A DNA stretch of 36,115 nucleotides. It comes from Atkinsonella hypoxylon (Eukaryota > Ascomycota > Sordariomycetes > Hypocreales > Clavicipitaceae). Every line of letters begins with the position of its first letter. Position 1 is the first letter of the stretch. A program made the translations under genes and the position numbers. The stretch is from the NCBI GenBank assembly GCA_000729835.1, contig JFHB01000271.1, positions 1 to 36,115 of the forward strand, given 5' to 3'. Shown here in pieces: positions 10,991 through 23,037 of this stretch. Below the pieces are notes generated by a model. It did no database searches and was not told where the DNA came from. It saw only the letters and a list, made by a program, of their open reading frames with translations.

Positions 10991-13900
10991 TTTGTTTTAA
11001 GGAGAAAATTGCGCTAGTAGAAGGAGCTAACTAGAATAATAGCGTAAAGTTAACTAAGTTATAAATAGCGCTTAATAAGGAAATAAGAGATTATAGTATA
11101 AAGAGGGATATTCTCTATTATAACTACCTTTAAGCAGTAAAGCGCTACTATAGTATTGTATTAAACCTTAAGTTATATTGCATTAAGGAATAACACTAGC
11201 TAAAATGCAGCTTTAGCTCTAAAGAGCTCTAGAATAGCAACACTAAGATAACTAAGGTTAACGCTATAGGAACCTAATAGAGATAGAAAAAGAGCATAAA
11301 GAAATCTAAAGTAAAATAACTAAATAAGGATACTCTATAAGTAAAGTAGATATTTAAAGCTAAACTTAAAAAACGCTGCTAAAAGAGGTAATACCTTTAG
11401 TGTAAGTTATTTTAACACTATATTTAAGGATATAGATAGTAACTAGCAGAATATAAGCTAGAGTTAACTAGCGTATAGGTAGTAGTAATAGATAATATAT
11501 AGAAAAAGAACTCTAATAAGTTAAAAAAAGGCTTACCCTTAGCCTTAAGCTTAGTATAAAGGTAAAGGTAATATAGATAACGTAATAACTCTTACTTAAT
11601 AAGCAACTAGAAGAAGAATATAGAGAGATAACTAAAAAAATAGATATATTACTATTCTTTATCTCTATACTCTTTAACTAACTATTATTCTATAATATAT
11701 AAATAGATAGTAAGTATAACTACTTTACTATAATAAGTAAGAGTTTAGTGTAATACCTTAGCTTAAAGTAGGTTCTATTACTGTATAAAAGAATAGTGTA
11801 GATAGCAGTAAAGGTTAAATAGTAGTTCTATAATAGCTACTAGAGAAGCGCCTTAATTACTTCTTTAGTTTACTTATAGGTAGATATTAACAGCTAGGTC
11901 TTTCTAGTAGTAGCCTATATAATCCTAGGCTTAACCTAAGATTATATCTTTAGGAGCCTATAGTTAGCTTATAATAGAATTATCCTTAACGCTACTAGCT
12001 AGAGCCTATTAGTAGGTAAGACTAAAGGCCTTATAATCTAAGCAGTAGGAGCTTAGAGCGTTAAGGACCTAATAAGACTAGTGTTAGTAGCAGTTTATAG
12101 TGCTCTAATAAAATAGAGTAAGAGCTAAGAGGTTACTATACGTTTTATTACTATAAGCCTTTAGGAAATTACCTCTATATTATTATTATATATATCCCTA
12201 AAAGGCTTTAATTTACTAATACTACTACTTAAATTAAAGAACTTTTATAATCTTTTTAAAGAAGAGAAAGCCTAAGGCCTTTTACTGTATAAAGAGAGGC
12301 TAGATTACTATATTAGGCTAAAATAGTAGCTAAATAGCTCCTTACTGTTACTACTATAGGCTTTACTATATAATATACTATAGAACTATTTATTAGAAAT
12401 TAAGAGGTAGGTAATAAACCTAATAGATAAAGAATAGATTTAAGCTAGCTTCTTCTTAGCAGTAGTACCTATTCTTTTAGCTAAAAAGCTAAGTAAAGAA
12501 TAGTAATTCTATATTAATTATTAAGCTCTTAATAAGATTATAGAATAGAACTATTACCTACTTCTCTTAATAAAGGAGATACTTAAGTTATTATTAAAGG
12601 TACTGTTATGGAGTGGCCCAATTGGGCCATAGCGGATGCCTGCGCACTCCATATAGGCGTTAGCCCAATCCCCTACCTAACCCCTACGGCAAAAGGATAC
12701 GTATTGTACAAGTCGTGTGACTCTTGTACAATTGGCATCTATATTACAAGACTAGGTCAAAGACCTAGTCCGTTACAGGTACATTAGTTTATTAAGCTAA
12801 ATATATAGTTAGCCTTTTATAGAATCTAGATAGTAAATAGTAAGGAGCACCTTATAGCGTTTTACATCTAGTTTAACCTCTTTAAATAGCTAGTTTACCC
12901 CTTTAGGTTAGTAGAGGCTCTAGCTATATTTTAATAATATATTAATAGTGCACTAGAAGAGGCCCTTAGAGATTATATAACTACTTATTTAAATAACGTC
13001 CTTATTTATATAGAGAGTTCTAGGAAAGACTATATATATAAGGTATAGAGAATCCTAGAAAAGTTATAGTTAGTAGAGCTATACTTAAATCTTAAGAAAT
13101 ACTGCTTTATTATAACTAAAGTTAAATACCTTAGCTTTATAGTTATAGTAAGAAGGGAGATATACTTAAATCTAAAGAAGATTATAGCTATTTAGAAGTA
13201 GTAAGCTTCTATTAAGTTATAAGGGGTATAAAGCTTCCTTAGATTTATAAACTTCTACTGTAACTTTATATTAGATTTCTTAGATATTATAGAGCCTTTA
13301 GTTAACTTAATAAAGAAAGAAGTTCTATTCTAGTAGATAAAGAAATATAAAAGGTTATTTATAAGGCTTAAGAAGGCCTTTACCTTATACTTAGTTTTAG
13401 CTTAGTAGAACCTTAAGAAGAATATAGTAGTAAAGGCTAATTGCTTAAGAGAGGCCCTTAGTAGCTGTTTATTCTAATATAATAAAGCTAGCGTACTGCA
13501 GCCTATAGTATACTATTTAGCTAGATTATCTTTAGCTTAATATAACTATACTATTTATAATAAGAAGCTTTTAGCAATAATATCTTACCTTAAAGCTTAA
13601 GCAGTAAAGTTATAGAAAGTAGTATACCCCTTTATAATTCTTATAGACTATAAGAATCTAGAATACTTTATATCTCTATAAAAGATCTTTAAGCGTTAGG
13701 CTAAGTAGGTAGAGCTTCTCTTTCTCTTTAACTACTACCTATAATACTACTTAGGGCTATAGGTAGAGCAACTAGATATATTATTATAATAAGAGTAGAA
13801 TTAAGATAGAGTAACACTATAGATAGGCTAAGTTCTTTAGCTTCTCTCTATTAGCTACCTTAGCGCTCTCTATAGAGATAAGGAAGAGAAGGAGGTTATA

Positions 13901-15510
13901 GAGAATATTAAAGTAGAAATAGCTAGTAAAGTAACGCTAAAAAGTTAACTAGCTATAGCTTTATAGGTGCTAGCTAGAATAACGCTATTTCTAGATAAAC
14001 ACTTATAAAGTCTATAGAACTAAAGAGTGTAAAAAGACTTAATATACCTAATAAGGTTAAATATAGTCTAAAAAGAAGAAAAAAGGTTTTTATTAAAGGT
14101 AAAAATATAAAAATAGATTATAGACTATACCTTTAATATATAAAGAGCGCTAGTTTACTAGAGCTACCTTTAGGTCCTTAAGTATAAGCTATTAACTACT
14201 ATACTAATATATAGAATATATAAGTTGCTAATATTAAGCTACTTAAAACAAAATACTACATTTTAGGTATTAATATATAACTATTACTAGAATAGGCTAT
14301 TCTAAGATATTGCTTAGTATATTTAAAACTGCTACTATTATAGTAGCTAGAAGAGTAAGAGGTTATAGTAAGGCCTCTTATAACTTATTTTAGCGCTAAA
14401 TAGGTATTAGTTATAGATCTTTATAGATTTTATAATAGATTTACTAGCGCTAAACTAGGCTATACTCTTTTACTTAATAGTTATTATTAATTAACTTTTA
14501 AAGTATATATAGTTAAAGGTAATAATCTCTATAGAAGTAAAGGAATATACCTAGTAATTTAAGTATTATTAGTAGCAGTTTTATAGGTTTCTAAAATAAA
14601 TTATCTTTAACTATAGTTTAAATTAGTTAAGTACCTTTTAAACTACTCTTTATTGCCTTATTAGAATTAAATAATTACTATTTATATTCTATTATCTATA
14701 AATAAATAGTAGAATAAAGAGAGTTAATTAGAAAGTATAAGTAATTCTATAAGTTATAGTTGCCTTTTTGCAGTTTAACTAGCCTAAATATCTCTTTATA
14801 TACTAGCTAGCTATTAACAATAGAAATTTCTTAGTAACTAGTATAAGTTTAAACTAAGCAATATATAGGTATAATATAGACCTTATCTAAAAGCTTATAA
14901 ATAAAAAGAAGTCTTAAGTTTTATATAAAGAGTAAGCTTTAGCGTTCCTTAAATAGCTATAGAAGAGTATAAATATTACTTAAGCTATAATTAACTTTAC
15001 TTAGTAAAAGCAGTAAAAGTAGTTAAATAAAAGCTATAAGCTAGTAGAATAGTATAAAGTAAAGAACTTAGTTTAGCTAATACTCTATTATATTAAAATA
15101 AACTACTTAAGTTAAAAGCTTAATTAAGTTATAGTAAAGTATATAGTTATAAATATATTAATACCTTTAACTATAAAGTTAGATATTTTACTAGAAATTT
15201 ACTTAGTTTTTTATATTAATTTTATTAAGTAAGTAGTAATAAACCTCTTACTTTTCTAGTAATTAATAGACTTAAGGCCTAGTTTTAAGCTAACTATAAT
15301 AAATACTAACTTATCCCTTAAGGAGTATAGAGTAAAGGAAATTCTAGCTACTAAAAACGCTTTAAGCTAAAAGAGACACTATTAAGTGCTTATTAAGTAA
15401 ATAGAATTTATTTAACCTATATAGAAACTACTAAAGAACTTCCTTAATATAAAGGCACTAGATTAATTTAAGTTATAGTAAAGAAATACTTAATTTAATA
15501 ATAAGCTTAG
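10990..15510 (+). mobile_element. Element 3: chromovirus-like Ty3/gypsy gag-pol relic, RIPed
   Basis: Plus-strand translation shows gag with a CCHC zinc knuckle at 11392-11433, its first and last Cys codons now Tyr by G-to-A change. A protease-like region follows (about 11,650-12,250). Reverse transcriptase (about 12,350-13,300) has its YxDD box decayed to YLNN (12986-12997). RNase H includes a DYKNLEYF segment near 13,650, and integrase spans about 14,050-15,050. A C-terminal stretch near 15,420-15,500 resembles the end of a chromodomain. Stops fall at expected Gln/Trp codons. An un-RIPed solo LTR interrupts it at 12604. I could not find its own LTRs: the left side abuts element 1, and the right side merges into unassigned sequence. 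Confidence 0.8.
12604..12777. mobile_element. Solo LTR (174 bp), not RIPed, target duplication GGTAC
   Basis: A GC-normal island inside decayed reverse transcriptase. It starts TGTTATGG and ends CCGTTACA, flanked by the 5-bp direct repeat GGTAC (12599-12603 and 12778-12782). Removing it and one GGTAC rejoins the gypsy reading frame. It contains three inverted repeats: the 14-bp palindrome GGCCCAATTGGGCC (12615-12628), an ATTGTACAAG / CTTGTACAAT pair, and GACTAGGTC AAA GACCTAGTC (12750-12770). TG...CA ends with a 5-bp duplication point to a solo LTR of a third family. A small hairpin-rich non-autonomous element is the alternative. Confidence 0.8.
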
Positions 15511-16249
15511 TAAAAGTATAGTAAAATTTTATATAGACTTTAATAATAACTTAGTAATTCTTAACTAAAAATAAAGGAAAATAAACTCTTCTTTATAGAG
15601 GCCTATATAATTATTATAAAAAAAAAAATATATAGAAAATATAGTAAAAATAAAAGAAATTTCTTAGTAAGTAGTAAAGAGGCATTAGTGCTTATAGTAA
15701 AGAGGTATAGTTACTTAAAAGGCACTTTATTGCTCTTTAGGCAGTCTTAAAATAGAAGCTAGAGAAGCTATATAGTATCCCTAAAGAAGCGTAAAGGTAG
15801 AAGCTAGAATTATAATATTAGTAAATAGTGTAAAGGCTAAAGTAGGTAAGAATATAACTAGCGCTTTAGATTAAGGTTCTACACTAATAAGTATAGATAA
15901 AGATATAATATTTTAAATAACTTAGCGCTTTAAGCGTAAAGGTATAGTTCTTAAGGAAAAAAAAAATAAAAAGGAAGAAAGTAAAAGAAGTAGTAAGCTA
16001 AGTTAGAGTTATATACTTTAAGAATATAGCTAGTAGCTGCTATTATAAGTAGTTTAAGCTTTTAAGCTTTACCTAAAGGTAGGTATATTTCTAGTGTATT
16101 GCCTTAAGGTTACTCTATAGAGGTAAAGGGGCAATATATAGTAGTAAAAAGGCTTTATATAGTAGTAAAGAGGTAGTAGCAGTAAAGGTTAGTAGTGTAT
16201 AGTAAGATATAGATATAGGTAGAGGTAAAAATAAAAGTATAGTAATAGC
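15511..16249. other. RIPed sequence without recognisable content
   Basis: AT-rich DNA after the gypsy pol end. It has A-rich and simple repeated motifs such as the recurring AGTAAAGAGG-like words. I see no domain, LTR end or stable frame. It may be the 3' untranslated part of element 3 or the start of the unassigned frame that follows. Confidence 0.4.
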
Positions 16250-17343
16250 AATAGTAGCAGTAAGTATAAAGGGAAATAAGAAGTTATTATTAACTTCTAT
16301 AAAGATATACTTATACTTATTAAAGTTAAACTTATTGTTCTTTAGAACAATAAAGGCTATAGTGCTCTTATAGTTAGTAAAAGAAAAGGGAGTAAGTATA
16401 AAAGAATAATTAGTTTAAGTTATATAGTAAAAAGAAAAAGAGAGTATAACCTTCTTTTCTATATAATTAGCAGTAAGTATATCCTTAAGAATAAAGTTAT
16501 AGTAGTTATATATATTTAAAAATTTATATATAAAGATTATACAGTAGAAAAGCTAGTTAGTATAAAGGGAGATTAATATAGACTTAACTATAAAACCTTA
16601 GTTAATAAGTTTCTATATTTAGGTAAAGTAATACTATAGGTAAGAATATTTAGTAAAGAGGCTAGAATTCTAAATGCAACCTTAATGCCTTTATATATAT
16701 AGTTAATATTCTTTTCTTTAGCTAAAACAATAGTTATATAAGCTCTTTTTATAAAGGTTATTATAGTATAGTATATAGATATCCTTAAGAATATTGCTAT
16801 TAAATAGCTCTAAATTGTCTAAGTTCTTTTATATAAGGAAACTGTAGATATAACAGCAGTAAAGAACTAATAGTACTATAGAAGTAAAAGCAGTAAAGGC
16901 GCTAGCGCTAGCAATATAACTGCTAAAGTTCTAAATATACTTCTAGTTAGTAAAGAAATAAGCTATATATAAGTAAAGGGGCAGTATACTTTAGGCTAAT
17001 AAAACAATATTTTATAATTTTAATTAGTAAGCTATTAGCAGTTAAATAAATTCTATTTAAATATATTAAAAAGAGGTTCTTTTATATTAAAAGAAGCAGC
17101 AGTAGCTATATAGTAAAGTAAGAAATTTTAGAAAACTATAAAAGAATTATTTAGTTATAATATAGAGGTAAAATAAAATGTAAAGGAGAAAGAAAAAGAT
17201 AAAAAAGAGAAAAAAGAAATTGTTTATTTTTATATTAAGAGCAGCTAAGGGCTAGCTGCTAATTTATTGTACGCTAAAGGGGTAATAATAATAATAACTA
17301 TTTATACTTTACTAGCTACTAGTTTATTGTGCGCTAAGGGAAT
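16250..17343 (+). pseudogene. Unassigned RIPed reading frame, part 1 (interrupted by copia insertion)
   Basis: One plus-strand frame reads for more than 300 codons with breaks almost only at TAA/TAG, which RIP would create from CAA, CAG or TGG. It ends in a Lys/Glu-rich stretch near 17,170-17,220. The Ty1/copia element inserts at 17343/17344, and the frame appears to resume at 23038. No retroelement, transposase or other domain was recognised. The sequence around the insertion carries a tandem near-repeat of about 60 bp (units starting near 17,260 and 17,319, the second continuing beyond the insertion). It is either a transposon-borne gene of unknown kind or a dead host gene from a duplicated family. 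Confidence 0.45.
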
Positions 17344-17658
17344 TGTTGACAGACCAAGGGTCTAATTTATACTCCTTCGAGTCGGTCCTATAACTAGTTC
17401 ACTAGTGCACTAGTATTTACATCAAAGAGGTTTAAATTCGGTTATCTAGGAGTTGTATCTAACTAGCAAAAGAGGCTACATTATATACCCCGTTGGATGC
17501 CTTATATACCTTAGGCATAGTGTTGTGTTAAGGGAGAATTAAGGGGTATCGGCAACCCTAATATAAGTAGGGACTAGTGTGCAGATGCAACTAATCAGCA
17601 GTTATATCTACCTACGTAGGTGCTAGAATTGCACAATAGAGTTATAATAATTCTAATA
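17344..17658 (-). repeat. Left LTR of the copia element (3' LTR in element orientation)
   Basis: 315 bp, the same length as its partner 22718-23032. The first 190 bases or so keep the ancestral C and G where the partner has T and A. From about 17,550 on, the relation reverses and this copy carries the mutations. Confidence 0.9.
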
Positions 17659-17699
17659 CTAGCAGTCTCTCTTTTTATTGTGCTAGTAGAGTAACTTTA

Positions 17700-20150
17700 A
17701 CAGTTACAGTAATAATAAAATAGATTAAAGGAATAAACAATAATAAATTTAATATTCTTCTATATTAATTTATAGGTCTCTTTACCTAGCCTTCTACCTA
17801 TATATTAGCTTTATTGTTATTAATAAAGGATTTAAGAGTCTTATTTAGCGTTACTTTTATTATTAAATTAGCAATATTATCTTTACTGTTAATCTAATAG
17901 ATTTCGTTAATTTTGCGCCTTTTGTATAATTAATGTAGCGCTATAATGTTAATTATTAATCTCTTTTCCTTTATTGTACTAAGCTTTATAAGGCATTTAT
18001 ACAATAAGAATAAATCTATATAGACTACTAGTAGAATTAGCAGTATCTATAGCTGCTTTATCACTATATTTAATGTAGTGCTAATAGTATGCAATATATC
18101 TACGCTTTACACTATACTATATAGTTCTAATGTAAGCGCGCTCCTTATAACTCTTTTACTTTTAACGGAGCTATATATAATAATATTGCCTTTTATTACG
18201 AATTTAGCGTTCTCTTTATAAGCTCCTTTATTGCCTAGAATAATTATATATTCTATCTAGAAGCTTAAATCTTTATTGTTTATAAAGGATCTATTAATAA
18301 ATATATATAATTTAGTAGAGAGAAGGTCTATTAGAATATATTGTAATCTATAGGTCTAGTTGTTAATCTGCTATTAGAGCCTCTTGTTTAGTTGTTTAAT
18401 ATTGTTAATTATAATATCTTGCTGTTATATAGCAACAGAAAGGTTAAATATAGCTTCTAGTTAATAGATTGTAGTAATATATATACTGCAGGCTTATTGC
18501 TTAATGTACTGTTGTTTTATTAAATCTATATTAACACTAGTAGTATTAATAGGTTAAATCCTCTTGCTATAACCTTTCTAGCGAAGAGTTAAAGTACTAT
18601 TATTAGATTTAGTTAATATATATCTGTTAAAAATTAGTAGTGTTTCTGCTATTAGGCTCTACTTTAGCTTTACAGTAAAATTAGCCTTCTATAGTTTAAA
18701 TTCCTTATAGTTAGAGAAGGTTCTATTGCTTAGTTCTAGCGTATTATTAGTCTACATTCTAATAATTCTAAAGCAATTCTTATTGTTTAATATTAGTAAG
18801 CAGGGGTTATATATTAATATAACTATACTTAAATTGTTATAGTAGTAGCAAAAGTATATAGACTACTAATGTATACCTGCTTTAGCAATTCTATATAGAG
18901 GCTTAATTACTTCTATTACTGTATTATAGAGATATAGGTATTTAATTTGTTTAGGAAGTTATGCAATAATTAATCTGTTTAAATTAGTATTAAATTGCAT
19001 ATAAGCTTATATAATATTGTAGATCTATAAGACAATATTGCGTTTTTAGAGAGATAGAGCTAGTGCTATAATTAAGCGTTAACTAGCTTATTAAATTGTT
19101 AGGGATTGCGTTAAAATTAACAATTTATTGCTGTTATTGTATCCTTAAATAACTAGTCTTAACTTCTTATACAGTAATATAGTTCCTTTTTCTTTAACTT
19201 CTTAAACTATATAAGATTTAAAGATATAGTTGTTGTATACAGTAGAGTTAAATTTAATAAATTAGAAGATATCTCTAGCTAATAGTGCATTAATTTTAGC
19301 TTAGTTAGATGCCTTAAATAGGGTACCTTTTGCTGTAATCTTGTTATTTTTCCTTAGTTATATAGCTAAGTTATAGTCTACTGTTTCTTTTGCAGAAAGG
19401 AAAATTTTATCGCTAGATTTATACAGTAATATATAAGTAGAATCAATATTACTACTAGGATTAAGATTATAAGGACTACTAGCAGTTAGGCTAGAAATAG
19501 TAATATATCTATTTAGTCTATTGTTAAAAGTAGAGAAATTTTGTGTAGAATTAATTAGAATAGGAAGAGAGTTCTTTCTTAGTCTTCTAGAACCTTTTTT
19601 CTATATTAGGTTTAGATTAATTAGTTATTTTGCCTTTAGGGGTCTTTCTCTCTTCTTTAGTAGAACAGGATTGCTTTTAGGCAGGGATTCTATGTTGCTT
19701 TTGTTAGGTGTAACATTAGAAATAGCAGGATAATTGTTAGATTTATTATTATTGTAGTAGTAGGGTTTCACAATAGTTGTGCAAAAACAAACAGGGCTGT
19801 AAGGCATTTGCATAGTGCACTCCTTGCCTAGAACGAGGTTGCAGAATCGACAACGTAAAGAATAGGGCTGCTATCTAGATGCATAATATTAACAATAATT
19901 TTGTAGTTAAAGTTATAGTTATCTTTTAACGTAAATTAGAATTAACTAGGTAATTTACCGTTAAGTTAGCAGTAGTAGCAGACTTATATAATTCTATTAA
20001 TAGCGTTATTGTTACTAATATCTTTGCCTATACGTTATAGAATCTTCGTTAATTATTGTACAGAGGGATGCCTAAATCAACAATAAAGTTAACAGATTTA
20101 CTTTTCTAATAAGAAGAATGCAGCTGCTTCTGTAGCTTCTAGAGTCCACT
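17700..20150 (-). pseudogene. Copia pol relic (integrase part, reverse transcriptase, RNase H)
   Basis: From 19,860 leftwards on the minus strand there is a short integrase segment (LYVVDSATSF), partly un-RIPed near 19,790-19,870. Then comes the N-terminal half of a fungal copia reverse transcriptase, with GTLFKAS followed by ALLARDIF, and further reverse transcriptase/RNase H sequence towards the LTR. A minus-strand stop-free stretch of 62 codons (19813-19625) lies out of frame with the integrase motif. This supports an internal deletion or frameshift rather than an intact gene. Stops and frame breaks make the protein non-functional. Confidence 0.7.
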
Positions 20151-20159
20151 ACAGATGTC

Positions 20160-21660
20160 CCTATTTCTAGATAATAGGGACCTTTTAATTGCCTTAAATT
20201 AGCACGTTTTTAAGGTTGTTAAGCTTTATATACATCTTATCTATATTATTAATGCTGTATAGGAATAGGGTGCTTATATTAATTACGTAGAATGTAATTA
20301 GGCTAAAGACTGTTAAAACTATAATAAAGCCTATTAAAGTTGCTAATTCTACGCTAAATGTAATTATATAGTGTTAATTAGATAGATTTATCTTTAATAA
20401 AGGCATTTTCTTTATTAGTGCCTATACTTAATTAATTCTAGCTATTAATACGCTTACTGCTCTAGTGTTAAGTAAGATACCTCTAAATATCTTACTAGAA
20501 TAACGTTCTTCTAATATATAAGATAACAAATATAATAAAGGATCTATAGAATTTAATTAATCTTCTATAAATAGGTTTTCCTTATGTAAAGTATACTAGT
20601 AGGCTTCTTCCTTAAGGTTCTAGAAGATAGCTCTATTGTCTATAGTTATAGTATTAGTAAAGAATTATATAATTATTAGCTAAGGAGCTTTTCCTTTATT
20701 AGCTGTATTAGATTCTTTAATAAATACCTTACTTATATCTTAAGTATTATTAGAACTATTATTCTATATAGGTTTACTTAATCCTTTATAAGCCTATAGA
20801 TAGACTCTAAATTTACTGTTTAAAGGAGGGGTTCTATACTTCTTATTGTTCTACTATCTTTACTGTACTTCTTAACGCTCTTTTTTACTGTACTTTATTA
20901 ACTAATATTCTTCTTTTCTATAGATAAAGCAGCATTATTTTTAGGTCTTACTTCTGCTACAGCTAGAGTCTCTTAAACGTTAATATTAATAGTCTATATA
21001 AAGGGCTTTATTATTAATATTAAGTTAGTTAAATCTAACGTAAAATTAGCTAATTTCCTTCTGTGCTTCTACAATACTAATTAACTTTTATAGGTTGCTA
21101 ATAAGCTCTTAGAATATTACATTAGTTATAAATTTAGCTTAGCTATATTTAGGGATACCTTTAACTGCTTAAAGGGTTTATTTAATAAGTTTAGAATTAT
21201 CTATAAAAAGGTTAAAAAGGCTATTATAAATATCTTAAAGGTTCTAGATTATTATATTAAAGCAGTTAAGTATAGATTTATTAGGGTTTTTAGCAATTAT
21301 ATTACGCAATATAATGCTGTTCTATCTTTAATAATAGAACTACTTATTAGTTAAGGTCTTAAAGTGTTATTTAATAATTTTAACTATTTAGTTAAAGGTG
21401 TAATTTATCCTTATATTTATTGCAATTATTGTAAGGTAGAATTTACATACTTTACCTATTAGTATTACTAAAAATGCCTTTATTATTGCTAGTTCTAAGA
21501 AATTAAGTTGTTAGTATAGGTCTTTAAGGATAACTACTTTTAGCATAATAAAATTAAATATATTGCTGCTATATTTATTGCTTTTCTTATAGATCTTTAT
21601 AAGGTTAAGGACTTTCTTTATATTAGTTTAGAAAGAATCTATTATAGAAGAAAGTAATAG
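20160..21660 (+). pseudogene. Plus-strand cysteine-bearing coding relic inside the copia element
   Basis: Opposite to copia pol, the plus strand shows a frame near 20,200-20,510 with several Cys spaced as in small zinc fingers (C-N, D-C, S-C, K-C-N). A second run at about 21,090-21,480 stays open for roughly 95 codons and ends in a CxxC...C...C segment (Y-C-N-Y-C-K near 21,420). Breaks are TAA/TAG of RIP type. A hairpin, GTCCCTAT / ATAGGGAC (about 20,157-20,182), and a partly un-RIPed stretch mark its left edge. I do not recognise the family. It looks like a nested or captured segment rather than copia gag. Confidence 0.35.
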
Positions 21661-22717
21661 TTATATTACTAAAAGCAGAAGAAATCTTATATTCTATAGT
21701 AAAGAGGGAGGAGGTAGTATTTCTACTAATATACCTATTAGATTGCTAGGTATACTTAACAAAAGTAATAAAAAGAGTACTAAAGGTATAGAAAAAGGGT
21801 TCTATAAAGATAATTAAGGCTTCTTTACTATAGATATAGGTTCTATATTTAGGTGTAAATTTAAGTGAAATTTACCTAATACTACTTATTTATTAATCTT
21901 TTCTTCTAGCTATATAGATTGTTTCTCTTTCTATAGTACTCTTTTAAGGGAATTAGTAATTTAGCTACTGCTTCTGCCTATATAGACTCTATATTTACGT
22001 AGTAAATTGTATAATACTTTAATAATTAAAGTAGAAGCTCTTTAAAATAGGTCTTTATTCTAGTTATAGAAGTTAAATTTAAAGTTCTTTTATTATTCTT
22101 AATCTCTAAATCTTTAATCTTTATAAAGGTTAATTATAAAGGTAATTCTATTATTTAGATTAGTAGTAGTAGTAGTTTCTAGGTTAATTTTATATATTAA
22201 GTTCTAATCTATTAATAGAAGTTTCTAATACTTTTAAAGTTATTCTAGAAGCTTATTAGGTTATAGTTATTGCTTAAATTCTTATAAATCTACCTAGAGT
22301 TATTGTAAACTTATTATATTAAATAAGATTAAGTAGTATAAAAAGAGAAAGTAAGTGTAATAGAATTAGTATAAAGATAGAGAGATTTAGCTAGCTTTTA
22401 GCTAAGTTTTAAGATAGTTAAAGGAGTTAAATTCTATAGCATTAGCCGCTAAGGGTTCTAGCTAGTAATTTAATTCCTTAGGAGTTTAATATTAATAATT
22501 AGTTAAACTAAAACGTTATTATAAGTAAATATAACTTAGTAACTAAGTAATTATAAAGATATCCCTTCCTTTAGTACGCTTTACTAGTTACATTAGCTGC
22601 TAAGGGTTCTAGCTAATAGTATTATATCTCTTCTTGCTAAATCTAGCTAATCTATAGTTAGTTATGCTAATCTCTTTAGTTATACTAAAGACTTCTAGTT
22701 AAGTAACTACTAATTAG
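21661..22717. other. RIPed copia gag/leader side, no clear domain
   Basis: By position this should hold gag and the untranslated leader of the minus-strand copia element. Two near-identical 25-bp blocks around TTAGCnGCTAAGGGTTCTAG (22,443 and 22,591) are visible. No intact frame or zinc knuckle was found. Confidence 0.4.
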
Positions 22718-23032
22718 TGTTAATAGACTAAGGGTTTAATTTATACTCCTTTAAGTTAATTCTATAACTAGTTTACTAGTGCACTAGTATTTACATTAAA
22801 GAGGTTTAAATTTAGTTATCTAGAAGTTGTATCTAACTAGCAAAAGAGGCTATATTATATACCCTATTAGATGCCTTATATACCTTAGGTATAGTGTTAT
22901 ATTAAGGGGGAATTAAGGGGTATTAGCGACCCCGATGTAAGTGGGGACTAGTGTGCGGATGCGACCAATCAGCGGTTGTATCCACCCACGTAGGTGCCGG
23001 AATCGCACGATAGAGTTATAACGATTCCAACA
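22718..23032 (-). repeat. Right LTR of the copia element (5' LTR in element orientation)
   Basis: 315 bp. The left two thirds are RIPed relative to the partner LTR. The right third (from about 22,925) is GC-rich and unmutated, ending GATTCCAACA immediately before the GGAAT target duplication. Confidence 0.9.
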
Positions 23033-23037
23033 GGAAT

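Larger units (their letters stand above)
17344..23032 (-). mobile_element. Element 2: Ty1/copia LTR retrotransposon, RIPed, target duplication GGAAT
   Basis: Direct repeats of 315 bp (17344-17658 and 22718-23032) run from TGTTGACAG to GATTCCAACA. They are flanked by GGAAT on both sides (17339-17343 and 23033-23037), giving a 5689-bp insertion. The minus strand encodes copia-type pol: an integrase VVDSATSF-like segment (19858-19831), then a reverse-transcriptase start with the ALLARDIF motif (about 19,330-19,250). A purine run of AAAAAGAGAGA on the minus strand beside the left LTR (about 17,665-17,676) fits a polypurine tract and confirms the orientation. Only about 470 bp separates these integrase and reverse-transcriptase motifs, shorter than expected, so part of the integrase is probably deleted. 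Confidence 0.87.

Noticed and set aside
19521..19733. 70-codon plus-strand ORF
   Set aside because: It is antisense to copia pol, hydrophobic and compositionally odd; a shadow of RIPed sequence.
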